The notes: generated from the sequence alone by a model not told the origin. Counted from the stretch's first letter, positions 22,345 through 33,794 are shown. The stretch: 64,000 nt of DNA from Schistosoma mansoni (GCF_000237925.1 NC_031500.1:18749753-18813752), one strand, 5' to 3'. A program made the numbers and translations.

Positions 22345-22618
22345 AGCATAAATGATCCACATCGCGAGGCGATCCCTAACTTGGAATCGGGAAGGGAAGC
22401 GGAAAAGAGGAAGGCCAAAGGACACACTACGCTGGGAAATAGAAGCAGATATGAAAATGATGAATAGCAACTGGAAAGAATTGTAAAGGAAGGCTCAGGA
22501 CAGAATTGGATAGAGAATGCTGGTGAGCGGCCTATGCTCCTCGACGAGGCGTAACAGGCGTAAGGAAGGAAGGAATGAAGGAAGTAAGGGAGGAAGGAAG
22601 GTAGGAAGGAAGTATTCT
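22345..22618 (+). mobile_element. RTE-type 3' end with GGAA-rich tail
   Basis: CTTGGAATCGGGAAGGGAAG... to CGAGGCGTAACAGGCGTAAG, then a (GGAA)n-like tail at 22558-22618. Confidence 0.7.
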
Positions 22619-23109
22619 CAATCAAAAAAATATCGTCATCTGTATATGTTTGTATCTATGTGTACATGAATATTTGTACACATGCGTAGAAACCCAGGTA
22701 GTTTGTTGACATTACCGACAAAAGTTATGTTTACAATAAAAAAAAATTTTTTTTCCATCTTTCTAGACAAATTAATCTAAACATTAACTAAATAGTTCTC
22801 TATATTCATAGCCAAATGGAAGCAACAAAACACACACACATAGAGAGGAAATATTTTGAAAATCTCGAATCTACCTGTCAACTCGGTTTTCTTTTATGGT
22901 ATCCATCTAATCTGATTTAAGTATGTTTGTAACTGCCTATACATATGGTATTCAACTCCGTCTCAGTTGTATCCAATTAAATCTTAACTATAGATTCTGT
23001 CTATAAATTCTATTTACTGAGATTTATTATTGAAATAGTTTAGGATGTTACCTTTTTAGCAAACTTGTTTTGAAAGATAGAAGGTTAGAAACAATATTTT
23101 TGTCTTTCA
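22619..23109. other. Spacer, no gene seen
   Basis: AT-rich, nothing recognised. Confidence 0.3.
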
Positions 23110-23315
23110 GTTCATCTTCCCGACTGTAGCGGCTACCTTGACGTGATAATCGGGCTTGCCTATCGTGATGATCCAACTGAGCTATATTGACTGGAACATA
23201 TTTTCCGGTAGGTTCTACCATGTTAGGCAGGTCGATTGGAGAATGGTAAGACTAAAAGCAGCAACTCAAAGTCTGATGTACGTACGTACGAAGTTCCACG
23301 TTGTGATTGACTGAC
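23110..23315 (+). mobile_element. Internally deleted second-family non-LTR (5' end fused to 3' end)
   Basis: 23110-23270 matches the 5' region at 57940-58080; 23272-23315 (ACGTACGTACGAAGTTC then TGACTGACT) matches the extreme 3' end in reverse at 43022-43069. Only about 200 bp remain of a multi-kb element. Confidence 0.6.
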
Positions 23316-23335
23316 TCAGTTCATCCTGCAAAATG

Positions 23336-23665
23336 GGATTTTATATAGTTGAGATCAAGAGTCAATTGAAGCTAGACCACCATGGAAAACCTGGAAGCAC
23401 TGGACGGCCGTTTAGTCCTATTGTGGGACTCCTCACTAGTGTGCATCCACGATTCCGCCTCACGAGAATCGAACCCAAGACCTACCAGTCTCGTGCCAGA
23501 ATACTTAACCGATAGACCACTGAGCCGGTCGGCATCCAACGGTGTTAATGTCTAACCTCAACCAATTCACGAAATGGTGCAACTAACTTTCATTATACTG
23601 AGGTAGATACCTGTCTCTACCTGACATGGATTAGTTCGACTAGTCACGACTTCTCACTAGAATGG
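23336..23665 (-). mobile_element. Family B antisense copy
   Basis: Ribozyme mutated on both core strands (GTGAGGA; TAAA). tRNA-like region has a CGGT duplication. The body decays after 23580. Confidence 0.75.
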
Positions 23666-23769
23666 GAGTTGTTATTGTGTATTTAAGCTGAAAATCCCTT
23701 TTATGTTGATTATTCATGAATAAAAAACAATAAATACTTGGATTGAAGTTGATTCTCATTTTTAGGTGA

Positions 23770-24005
23770 GACTATAATTAATAAGTGAACTTTAAGTGAT
23801 ACTTAAGTGCGTTTGAGAAAACTCATCTACTTATTAGGGTCATAAGAGGTACATGGAATTAAAATTTGTTACTCAGAGTTATAATTTAGGATTTTCATGC
23901 CAAACTAACATCAGCTATAATATGAAAATGCTATTTGGGTCAGTGAATTTTATACCCGAATCTATGACATACTATCCTTAATCTCATTGGTTTTATGTGT
24001 CTTCA
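23770..24005. repeat. Unnamed dispersed repeat, partner of 12735-12985
   Basis: Shares the ordered blocks TTAAAATTTGTTACTCAG-like and ACATCAGCTATAATATGAAA, ending near CTCATTGG. Confidence 0.45.
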
Positions 24006-24971
24006 ATCGTGAGGGAAATTATGTTGTAGAATTCAAACCCACATCATTTTAATCAATATTTTCGATACAACTTTGTTGATGAATGATAACCGGTAAGACT
24101 TATTAATCTTTTGTGGCCTGCGATCTGACTTTAAGTAGATCGTATGAAAGATTGCTGTCAGAATATACATGTCGTCTATCCTTGTATATTTCATCGACTT
24201 AATCCGTTTTAGTGTAGAACTGAAATAAATAAGTCAAATACGAGACTGAATTTTGAATACATATATTTTGTACAATCGTCGATCCAGACAAAAGAGCGCA
24301 GAAACGAAGCGAAGGGAAGAGAGCAAGACGAAACGATGTTCAGTAGAGAAGGTATCTGAGCCAACTCCATTTAATGAAGCATTAACATTTATGGCCAGAT
24401 TTATAGGATAAGAATTGTACACACATGTACGCTCATATAAAAACCAGTCAGAGTTGATAAATGAATCATTAACAAGGTCAGAGCGCAACTCAAGAAGAAT
24501 GGATAAATCGGCCTGTCCAGAAGCTAGAATAAGGTATATGTGCTTGACATAGTAACCGACACTACAAGTCTAGATATAAACGGTTGAGTTTATAACTCGT
24601 CGATGAGAATGGTGATGTGTGTGTGTTTTGAAACAATTACTTTTACCATATTGAAACACCAGCTTTCTGTGCCTTTAGTATATATTACGAATATCTTTAC
24701 AATGGCTCTCACTTCGTTCACTATTTACTGGAAGTGGATGGATATGAAAGCTGGTTAGGACTGAAATCTGTCAGGTTATCATGTCTTCTAGAATCAGATC
24801 AGTGAGATAAAACAACTCAACGTCTTAAGATAATATCAGACATGACTCTACGGAATCCAATGCCCTTCCTGTCATAAATTTCTCTTACATTCTTCAAAAA
24901 ACAAAAGAAATGATCTTCCTTATCTGAAAGAATTCTTTTTTGGTTTTTAGTTTTTAATTAAAACACACCTG
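24006..24971. other. Spacer, no gene seen
   Basis: About 960 bases. 24280-24560 is purine-rich and less AT-rich than its surroundings but has no recognisable motif. Confidence 0.3.
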
Positions 24972-25206
24972 AATGGGTTTTGTGGAGATTTAGTATTTTC
25001 ATATTTGAAAGCTCGAGTCAATTGAAGCTAGACCACCATGGGAAAACCTGGGAAGCACTGAACAGCCGTTTCGTCGGGTAGATCCTGGGTGCAAATCTCG
25101 AGAGGCGAGGTCGTGGATGCGCACTGCTTAGGAGTCCCATAATAGGAGAAAACGGCCGTCCAGTGCTTCCAGGTTCTCCATGGTGGTCTAGCTTCAAATG
25201 ACTCAT
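24972..25206 (+). mobile_element. Family B mini fold-back, fused to an LTR fragment
   Basis: Antisense arm to about 25078, short B-box loop, sense arm to 25206. Ribozyme CTTAGGA...GGAGAAAAC inactive. The tail stops at ACTCATG, where a family D LTR begins. Confidence 0.75.
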
Positions 25207-25381
25207 GTTCCTCTTATTCACAGTCACATTTGGCTGAATCTTGTACAAATGTTATTTTCTATTTTATGGTACGATGTGGTCTGTTTGTTTGGTATATAAA
25301 CACAGTATGTTTGAGAATAATGACTCATATTACAGAGGATGTTATTGATGTTCTAGACTTAACTGGTTGGGCTAGGTAGAA
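25207..25381 (+). mobile_element. Family D LTR fragment
   Basis: GTTCCTCTTATTCACAG... GGTATATAAACAC... GGTTGGGCTAGG. Truncated on the left by the family B copy. Continues into the protease fragment at 25382. Confidence 0.7.
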
Positions 25382-25864
25382 AGCAGGACCGATAAGTACT
25401 CTCGACTGCTTGTACAGGTTTTGTATGCCATTGTAATTCGCCAACCAATTTTAGCACTCCTCCTGATGCTTTTTTATTAGTTTTCTTACATGGCTTCATT
25501 TGAGGTTTCCCCATCAAGTTATACATTTCTTTAGACACTAGGCTGATGTCGGATGCCGTGTCAATTTGAACACGAACTAATATGCTGTTAATCTGTATAG
25601 TAGCACACGTTCTCCGAATGTCATAGTTTGTTTGGAAGGTTGGTACCAGAGAAAGAGATGTAAATTCGGTTGATTTCACCAGATGTTGAGGAAGTTTATG
25701 TTTGTTCATGAACTGGAACGTAGTGTGAGATTTCTGGATACTATGAAACAGATTGGAAGTTAGTGATCCAGCGTTATATCTATACATATATACATATTCG
25801 AATAATGTAAAACAAAATTCTTAAATTTTGTTTGATTTAATTAACATTTAAAAACAGTCCCCAA
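25382..25864 (-). pseudogene. Ty3/gypsy protease fragment, identical partner of 1263-1740
   Basis: Minus-strand frame 25359-25787 encodes the same protein as the copy at 1335 up to TYRSC, including DTASDISLV. Nucleotides look 100% identical over about 470 bases although the flanks on both sides differ by roughly 10-15%. Confidence 0.75.
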
Positions 25865-26375
25865 ATGCCCTGGTACGGCTGAGAGTGGGGAGGGGCCACT
25901 CTCCCTCTCGAAATGCTCTCACATGGTCACGGTATATAGCCTCTACTAGAGAAGTCCTACTTACCGCCTTCTCGTGGCATTACTGTTGTTTACGAAATTG
26001 AGAGGACGAAAAGCGTATGTCCCGCGCTTTGATCGGGCTGGAGGACACGGAAAGTTCACCTAGGGGAGTTGGAAAACCCTGAATTACAGACCAATGTTGT
26101 ACATACGCCCCAGCATCCTGAGGGAACAACTGGCGTATCAATCAATCGTCGGTCACCGGCTACCATGGGACTGCATCTCCTTACGATGCTCCACTACCAT
26201 GTGGATCAGATCTTTAGGTCGAAGGCTCCGGGTGTGGCCCACTAAGAAAACCACCTGCTTCAGTTTGGGCACCTGGGCAGTATCACAGCTCTCACACAAA
26301 TCTCACTTGATTTGTGTGGCGCATATGTATCTGGTTCTTGTTTGTACCAATATTTATGTGTTTATGTAAATAAAT
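25865..26375 (-). repeat. Family F repeat
   Basis: Carries the AACAGTAATGCC form shared only with 760-1262. The open frame is more broken than in that copy. Confidence 0.7.
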
Positions 26376-26572
26376 AATACATCTAAAAATAAGGTCATGA
26401 TTGAAATAGTTTAACTTGCGTTTGATCTCTGTTTGTATTTCATGATAGTAACAATGACAACAGCGGTAACATTGAAAATTTCATCAGCTGTTTACGATTG
26501 ATTCATGTATTTGGCAATCAATCACCTTGGGACGTTATCATTATAACGATTGTTAAAAGGAAGGTTATCAAT

Positions 26573-26660
26573 ACTATTATTATTATTACTACTACTACTA
26601 CTATTATTATTATTATTATTATTACTACTACTACTACTAATGATAATAATAATAAAGGGT
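26573..26660. repeat. (ATT)n/(ACT)n microsatellite
   Basis: Alternating blocks of ATT and ACT trinucleotides. Open frames across it are artefacts. Confidence 0.9.
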
Positions 26661-26774
26661 ATTCTCTTTTGTTTTTCCGATTACACTTAAAAAAAGGAAT
26701 CTGTTCTATGGAATTGTAAATGAAATTGGAAACATCAGTTAGTTGAACCAAACTTTAAATTAATAATAGTGATC

Positions 26775-26836
26775 ATATCAACCACCACCGCGAACACCAT
26801 CACCACCACCACCACCACCACAACAACAACAACAAA
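26775..26836. repeat. (ACC)n/(CAA)n microsatellite
   Basis: ACCACC then ACAACA runs. The following 300 bases are AT-rich with a GT/GA run at 26960-27000; no gene seen. Confidence 0.85.
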
Positions 26837-27154
26837 TATCCTAATATATGGATACTATATGTAACCTATTCATTCAATGAAGGGGTATATTAGAAGCAAT
26901 AGAGAGATAATTCAAATACCTTTTAGGTCAAGCTATTTTGTTTCTATGTATAAAATGTATATGTGTGTATGCGCGTGTGTGTGGAGAGAGAGATAGATAG
27001 AGTTACAGAGGGAAAATTAGAACTTAGAAATTCAGGTAAACTAAGAGATTTACATGGACATACGTATTGATGAGATATGGAAAACCTTTGAAAATAATCA
27101 GTATATTCAAATATCATGTTATTTATGAAAAAACTTAATAATAATGTAACAGGT

Positions 27155-27335
27155 AAGAAATCTGGAAGCACTGGACGGCCGTTTCGTTCTATTATGGGAC
27201 TCCTCAGTGGCGGTGCGCATCCACGATCCTGCACTCGCGAGATTCGAACTCATGGAACCCATGGTGGTCTAGCTTCAATTGACTCACGTTTTCAACTATG
27301 AAAATACTAAATCTCCACAAAACCTCTTCTGATAA
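27155..27335 (-). mobile_element. Family B fold-back, short
   Basis: Antisense ribozyme arm (27160-27245) then sense tail (27255-27335). Ribozyme core CTGAGGA/GAAA is intact but has the extra 3 nt next to stem I and a weakened stem II (GTCC/GAAC). Confidence 0.72.
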
Positions 27336-27469
27336 TTAAGATAAGAAATCAATTTCTTTCGTATATAAGTATACTTATTAGTTTAGGGGGATTTGCTCAG
27401 ATAGTAGAATTTTCATTGTTTAAATAACGAAATGATCTTAGTTAGATCATCGTTGAATACCTAGAGGTT

Positions 27470-27830
27470 CTTGAAAGTTATTTCGTCCTAGTGGGGGACT
27501 TCTTAGTTGTGAGGGGTTGTGCGATGTCATGAAATGAGTGAAGCTAGACATTTACGACAGTGGATGTGAGCCCAGTGGTCTAGAGGTCAAGCGTTCCTCA
27601 TCAATAACATTGGAAGATGATTTAGCGGTATTGTGATTTAATTGAAGTCAAACAAGTAAACTACAGGTTACCGGATAATTGGTTCAAAAGTTAGATGCTC
27701 ATCTAAGATCCAAAATGTATGGGTTCGATCCCCTTTGAGGTTATGAATATTTACTTCTGAGAAGCCTTTTTCTAGAATAAGTTGTCTGTCCAATGCTGTC
27801 CGGTCTTTCATTGGGTACTTAAATAAGATC
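27470..27830 (+). mobile_element. Old, highly diverged family B copy
   Basis: Recognisable by GCTAGACATTTACGACAGTG, GGTTCGATCCCC and ACTTCTGAGAAGCC in the expected order. Ribozyme decayed. Confidence 0.5.
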
Positions 27831-27917
27831 AGTCTATGATGTAAAATCTAAAATTCAAAAATCTTGAAAATTTCATAAATTAAGTAAAGCTATCATATAT
27901 ATGTTAGCATTTTTTTT

Positions 27918-27990
27918 AGCGAGTTAGTGAGGGCCAATGCTCCATTGGGGTTAACAGCCGCAAGTAAGTAAGTAAGCAAGTATCATATAT
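27918..27990 (+). mobile_element. RTE-type 3' terminus
   Basis: GCCAATGCTCCATTGGGGTTAACAGCCGCAAG plus (GTAA)n; only about 70 bases. Confidence 0.65.
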
Positions 27991-28154
27991 ATGTGGATAT
28001 AATTCTCACTAGCCTGAGAGACCCATTAACAGATCTACGATCATTGTCAAAGTTGTCTACAGTTATCACTATTGTATGTTTTCACTCTCACAATTGAATG
28101 AAACCACATTTTAAATGAATTTAACATTCAATTCGTTAAAACGATTCCTTGTTT

Positions 28155-28580
28155 TCTCTCAATTACTTACTTACGCCTGTTACCCCTAGTCGAGGAGTAT
28201 AGGCCGCCCATCAGCATTCTCCATCCAACACTGTCCTCAACAATCCTTTCCAGTTCGTTCCAGTCAACATTCATCCTTTTCATATTTGCTTCTATTTCCC
28301 AAAGTAATGTGTTCTTTAACCTTCCTCTTTTCCGCTTCCCTTCCGGATGTCAAGTTAGTGCTCGCTTCGTGATGCAGATTGGTGATTTCCTCAATGTATG
28401 TTCGATCCACTTCTAACGTCTTTTCCTAATTTTCTCTTCAGATGGAAGCTGGTTTGTCCTCTCCCACAGTAGGCTATTGCTCATAGTATCCGGCCATTGA
28501 ATGTTGCGTAGACAACTATTTATAAATACTTGTACCTTTTTGACGATGATTGTAGTGGTTCTCCACGTTTCTCTACATTA
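28155..28580 (-). mobile_element. RTE-type 3' end
   Basis: Plus strand starts ACTTACTTACGCCTGTTACC, then the complement of the C-terminal coding region up to GTTCTCCACG. Frame broken. Confidence 0.78.
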
Positions 28581-28951
28581 TTAGAGAAAACAATCTCAAT
28601 AACAAACAGTATCTAGGGCGTTACTACATACCTTTTTTTTCAATGATCAATATTGTAATTTGTTTAAACTATCCAACTAAATTTTTTTAGGGAGTTTGTA
28701 AACATACGGAATATTAAGTGACAAAAGTTAAGTTGACCTGTTTTCTATTTCTGGCATTTTATCAACCACACCCGATATTCTTCCCCGTTCTTCTTCTTCT
28801 TCTTCTCCTTCTTAGTTAATACAATTTATTGTGCTTAGTGAAACAAACTGATTATGTTTTTCATTATTCACTGATATTTCTGATGGTTAGTTGTTTCAAA
28901 CAAAGTTATATTGATGATATTCAATATATTCATATGATAATATATTACTAA
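28581..28951. other. Spacer with (TTC)n
   Basis: AT-rich, with a TTC run at about 28790-28815. No gene seen. Confidence 0.35.
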
Positions 28952-29990
28952 CTACTTACTTACGCCTGTTAACCCCGATGGAATGTAGGCCACCAACCAG
29001 CATTCTCCAACTCACACTATCCTGGGACTTCCTTTAGAGTTCTGTCCAACTTTTCCTTATTCTTCTCAGATCTGACTCCATTTCTCGAACTAATGTGTTA
29101 TTTCGTCTTCCTCTTCTCCTTCGGTCTTTACAATTCCATGTTAGGGCTTGCATTGTGACGCAGATTGGTGCTTTCCTTAATGTGTGTCCTATTCAGTTCC
29201 ACCACTTCTTCCTGATTTATTCCTACACTGGAATCTCGTTTGTTCTCTCACACAGTAGATTGTTGCTCATGGTGTCTGATCAATAGATCCGAAGTATCTT
29301 GCGTGGACAACTGTTAATAAACACTTGTACCTCATGGATGATGGTTTTCGTAGTTCTCCACGTTTCCGCCTCATACAGTAAGACTGTCTTAACATTTGTA
29401 TTAAAAATTCTGATCTTGGTGTTGGTTGACAGTTATTTTGAGTTCCAGATGTTCTTCAATTGTAGATATGCTGCTGTTGCTTCGCCGATCCGCGTCTTCA
29501 CATCTGCATCAGATTCACCGTGTTCATCAATGATGCTGTCAAGATGTGTAAAGGTTTTCACATCCTCCAAAGCTTCTCCGTCATGTGTGATTCGATTGGT
29601 GCATGTTTTCTTGTATCATAGAATCTTGCTTTTTCATTTATGTATATTGAGGGCTACTGCTGCTGAAGCTGCTGTTACACTGATCGTCTTCTCCTGCATT
29701 TATTGTTGCGTGTGTGATAGAAGAGCAAGATCATCTGTGAAGTCTAGATCGTCCAACTACATCTTAGCTGTCCACTGTATCCCGTGCTTCCCTTCAGGTG
29801 TTGACGTCTTCACGATCCAGTCGATCACCAGGAGAAAGAGAAAGGTTGAGAGTAAACAACCTTGCCTGACATCAGCCTTTACTTCTAACGAGTTTGTGAG
29901 TTGTCCTCTATGCACGACTTTGCAATTTAATTCATCATAGGAATTCCGTATGATATTGACTGTCTCCTCAGGCACGCCGTAATTTCAAAG
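28952..29990 (-). mobile_element. RTE-type non-LTR, longest 3' copy on this strand, with RT part
   Basis: About 1 kb on the minus strand: PEETVNIIRNSYDEL, VRQGCLLSTFLFLLVIDWI (RT motif), EGKHGIQWT, then the post-RT region, ending in (GTAA)n complement at 28952. The plus-strand 213-codon frame 29299-29940 is the antisense shadow. Several stops make it a pseudogene. 5'-truncated at about 29990. Confidence 0.82.
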
Positions 29991-30029
29991 AATATATTGT
30001 TCATTGTAAATTCATGTAAGTGTATGTTG

Positions 30030-30592
30030 TGTGCGAGGATCGGATCGGCAAAGCAAGAGCAGCATATTTACAACTGAAGAACATCTGGAGCTCAAAACAA
30101 TTGTCAACCAACACCAAGATCAGAATTTTCAATACAAATGTCAAGACAGTTCTACTGTATGCGGTAGAAACTTGATGAATTACGAAAGTCATCATCCATG
30201 AGGTACAAGTGTTTATTGACAGTTGTCTACGTAAAATACTTCGAATTCGTTGGCCAGACACTATCAGCAACAACTTACTGTGTGAGAGAACAAACCAGAT
30301 TTCAGCGGAGGAAGAAATAAGGAAGAAGCGCTGGAAGTGGATAGGACACGCTTTGGGTAAAGCACCAAACTGAGTCACAATGCAAACTCTCACATGGAAT
30401 CGTGTAGGCAGAAGGAGAAGCGGAAGACCAGAGAACGCATTACTCTGAGAAATGGAGACAAACATGAGAAGAATGAACAAAAAATGGATAGAACTAAAAA
30501 AGAAGGCCCAGGACAGAGTGTCTTGGAGAATGGTGGTCGGCGGCCTATGCTCCATTGGGAGTAACAGGCGTAAGTAAGTAAGTAAGTAAGTA
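30030..30592 (+). mobile_element. RTE-type 3' end
   Basis: ARIGKAR-type start, [18 protein letters not shown] and GRRRSGRPENAL-type sequence, ending GGAGTAACAGGCGTAAGTAAGTAAG. It faces the previous copy: two 5'-truncated ends lie about 40 bases apart. Confidence 0.82.
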
Positions 30593-30839
30593 TGATGGCG
30601 TCCAAACATCCAAAACCATGTATATATATATATATGTATTCAAAAAGAAATAGTGAAAAAAATCTTTCATTGTCCTGGTAAGATTACATCCATTGTTTTT
30701 TCGATTGCATCATTCATTATTTCAACTCTTTCTGAAAATTGATTACATCGTTGTCATTTTTCTTTAATTCATAACTGATTGATTTCAATTTATATCTTTA
30801 TCTGTTTTCACTTACTTTATTGCATAATCATTTAATTCA

Positions 30840-31245
30840 TTTTAGTATTGTTTGTTTGAATCTTCCCATCGATATTTTAGGACTGCAACTGGTCAGTCTC
30901 TAATTGTCATATGTGCATACTGTGCGTATTGCCTCGATATAGCCTTAATTCACAAGCATCGTAAGCAAAAATGGATAGTGGCTATCAGTGGAATCCAGTT
31001 TGACGCGCGTTTCGTCCTATTTGGGACTCGTCAGCTGGATGTACCTGCATTTCAGATTTGATGTTCACTCTGAGACTCGAACCCAGTACCTTTCGCTTCA
31101 AACGCTATCGCGTTATCCACTCGGCCACTGAGTCCTGATAGTCACTTGCTTGTGCAATGGGGTGAAGTTTAATTTCATTCAGTATTGTTTGTCCAGGACG
31201 CGCGTCCTGGATTCCACTGCTAGCCATTATTCATCTTCGCTTATA
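30840..31245 (-). mobile_element. Family A antisense copy with short sense tail
   Basis: Full antisense unit 30840-31190, then 31192-31245 is sense, joined at a perfect 20-base palindrome centred on the stem III loop. Main ribozyme has intact CTGACGA/GAAA but carries the AAA insert. Confidence 0.8.
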
Positions 31246-31329
31246 GTCATTTAATGTTTATTAACTTTATGGGTTCTAATCACTATTTTAATGTTCTGAA
31301 ATCTTTTCTCCTAAACTTTATTTATCGGA

Positions 31330-31441
31330 AACAGAAGGGGGTTTTGTGGAGATTTTAGTAATTTTATATAGTTGAGATCATGAGTCAATTGAAGCTAGAC
31401 CACCATGGAAAACCTGGAAGCACTGCACGGCAGTTTCGTCC
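31330..31441 (-). mobile_element. Family B antisense fragment
   Basis: AGAAGGGGGTTTTGTGGAG to GGCAGTTTCGTCC, ending inside the ribozyme. A family A copy starts 27 bases later. Confidence 0.7.
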
Positions 31442-31467
31442 AATTTTTTATGACCTTATTTAACTCT

Positions 31468-31615
31468 TATAAGTGAAGATGGATATTGGCTAACAATGGA
31501 ATCCAGTTTGATGCGCGTTTCATCCTATTTGAAACTCGTCAGCTGGATGTACCTGTACCTGTCATCTTGATGAATCTGATGCTCCCTGAAGGATTCAATC
31601 CTGTACCAACCGAAT
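31468..31615 (-). mobile_element. Family A antisense fragment, diverged
   Basis: GAAGATGGATATTGGCTAAC...; ribozyme with AAA insert and a damaged stem II. Confidence 0.65.
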
Positions 31616-32077
31616 TCACTGTTTGAGTAGTTATTAGTAGGCTAATAAGGGAGTAACAGATCTGTTGTAAGGCTAAGAGATATTTACAGTTGATTAATTA
31701 AGAAGTATACTACTTGTTACCGAACTAGTTCCGGTCAGTACGACCATATAATGAAGATCATAAATAAGTATAGTTAAGTGCCCATGATGAATCTTCATCA
31801 AATGTTGATTGGTAGTCTATTCAAACGTTATTTAAGTGACTAATTTCCCCAACTGTTAAGACGAAACGAGAACATGAGATCACGTTTTAATTCGAAGTGA
31901 TTTTTATTCAGTAGTGCTTTCATTTCTATTTCAATTTGATATTTTGTTCAGTAAAACATTCCTTGTGTTAATTTGACATGAATCTGTTTAGTGTAACATA
32001 TAGTATGCATTTTGTAGCAGTTCTGAGTAAAATCTATCTTTGTATTTCCTTTATTACGATTTTAATAATAACCCCAT
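31616..32077. other. Spacer, no gene seen
   Basis: AT-rich, nothing recognised. Confidence 0.3.
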
Positions 32078-32457
32078 ACTGATAATGATCATATGCTCAC
32101 TAGTGACTGGCTCCATGAAATATTTCCTGGAGTTCTAATGAGAAGCAGTAACCAGTGGAGTTCAAGCAGGTCTGTTGGGAGATATCAATTCACTGGAAAC
32201 ATTGGTGAATGGTTGCTCAACTTCGTGGATTAGTTGAAGTTAGACATTAACACCGTTGGATACCGGCTCAGTGGTCTATCGGTTAAGTGCTCTGGTGCGA
32301 GACTGATAGGTTTTGGGTTCGAATCTCGCGAGTGCGGGATCGTGGATGCGCATTGCTGAGGAGTCCTCACAATAGGATGAAACGGCAGTTCAGTGATCTC
32401 AGGTTTTCCCTGGTGGTCTAGCTTCAATTGACTCATGATTTCAACTATATAAAATCT
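32078..32457 (+). mobile_element. Family B near-full sense copy
   Basis: Complete body from CTCACTAGTGACTGG through GGGTTCGAATCTC to the tail. Ribozyme at about 32340-32390 keeps CTGAGGA and GAAA but has GTT at the cleavage site and G-T closing stem II. Confidence 0.78.
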
Positions 32458-32965
32458 TCATCTTTGTTTAATTTTCATCTTCTATGAGATAAACATCAGT
32501 TTCTGCGATTATCATATAAACTGTGTAAATATTTCAATGAACTTACATGTAATCGATTTGTTTGGATAGCGGTGATATGATGTACGATGTCTATTTCTTA
32601 GCTAATGATTTGTAATTGTTCATCAGGTCATTTCTGATTGTTATCAAGTGACCTTATTTGGCCACTTCATATTGGCTCACTATAATAGAATGATGATTAT
32701 ATATTTGGATGTGATAGATTATGAGAGACAATTTATTGAAATATTTAATATTGAAAAATTTAAATGGGAGCACTACAGTTTTTGGTATATATCCCTCCCT
32801 ATCTGTTCTCCATAGAAAACAGAGTTCAATACATCGGAATTCATGTATGTTACATCTGATAAATGGGATAAGTATTGGGAACATTTGAAATGGTCAAAAA
32901 CATTCGAGATTGCAGATAGATGACAGAAACTGTTCATTGTAAAACAGTTATAAAATAGTCAGAGA
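32458..32965. other. Spacer, no gene seen
   Basis: AT-rich. A 76-codon minus-strand frame at 32654-32884 has no recognised motif. Confidence 0.3.
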
Positions 32966-33200
32966 TAGATGTTAGGTAGAAGTGGAATACAGGATGCATA
33001 TTTCGTCCTATTCAGGACTCGTCAGCTGGATGTACCTGCCACATCCCAGAGTTGATGTTCACTCTGGGACTCAAACCCAGTACCGTTCGCTTCAAACGCC
33101 ATCGCGCTATCCACTTAGTTAGTGAGTCCTGATAGCCACTTCCTTGTGCGATGGGGCCAAGTTTAAATTCACTTGCTATTGCTTGGTTGAATTTTCCAAT
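32966..33200 (-). mobile_element. Family A antisense copy, half of an inverted pair
   Basis: AGTGGAATACAGGATGC... to GGTTGAATTTTCC; carries an intact-core ribozyme without AAA insert. Joined at 33201 to a sense copy. Confidence 0.76.
32984..33035 (-). ncRNA. Hammerhead ribozyme, family A, intact core
   Basis: CTGACGA (complement of 33019-33025), GTCC/GGAC, GAAA (complement of 33001-33004), triplet ATC. One mismatch in stem I and one in stem III. Confidence 0.55.
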
Positions 33201-33335
33201 CAGGTGCTGGGTTCGATTCCTGGAGTGAACATCAACTCTGGGATGTGGCAGGTACATCCAGCTGACGAGTCCTAAAAAAGGCCGAAACGTATGTCCTGGA
33301 TCCCAATACTAGCCACTATCCATCTTTGCCTTCAT
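33201..33335 (+). mobile_element. Family A sense partial copy
   Basis: GGGTTCGATTCC B-box-like, then an intact-core ribozyme and CTATCCATCTTTGCC. Confidence 0.76.
33252..33305 (+). ncRNA. Hammerhead ribozyme, family A, intact core
   Basis: CTGACGA (33262-33268), GAAA (33284-33287), cleavage after C33295, stem I CATCCAG/CTGGATC-type perfect over six pairs. Stem II has one T-C mismatch; stem III has a G-T pair. Confidence 0.55.
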
Positions 33336-33439
33336 GGAAATAGTTGATATTTTAAATAAGTAGAAGTTAATTGACTTGCTTATGTGCATGAAGATGTAGT
33401 AAACGTTCAGTTGGAGAAACTAACTGATTCCTTAATGAG

Positions 33440-33690
33440 AACTTCAGGGTGTTTTCATGAAATATGAAAAACATACATTATATACATCACTTGTACATCA
33501 TCCATCAGTTATCTCTTACAAACTTTAACATTCCTTCGTTCCTGTTGTTAGTACTATTACTCTCCGTTTACATTCTTGTTCTCTCCAATTTAATCTTCTT
33601 AATCTTCTATAGCAAATCATTCCACGTCTGGTTGGGGTTACATACTACTTTTATCTGTTAACATAACTAACATACGCTGCATGTATACTC
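33440..33690. repeat. Unnamed dispersed repeat, partner of 13500-13765
   Basis: Ordered shared blocks, see partner. A 65-codon hydrophobic frame across it is not supported as a gene. Confidence 0.45.
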
Positions 33691-33794
33691 AGAATTTTAG
33701 ATTATTTAAATGAAGTGATTCCTATCAACAGTGGGATAATTGAAACTATTTCATGCGTAACTTCATACTCGTTGAACAATTTAGTAGCTATATA

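Noticed and set aside
26498-26751. Open frames on both strands at the ATT/ACT microsatellite
   Set aside because: Poly-Ile/Thr/Val runs produced by the simple repeat.
29299-29940. 213-codon plus-strand open frame
   Set aside because: It is the antisense shadow of the RTE copy on the minus strand (28952-29990), which shows the real RT motifs.
29990-30030. Twin-priming inversion of a single RTE insertion
   Set aside because: Both facing copies carry their own 3' end and (GTAA) tail, so they are two separate 5'-truncated insertions.
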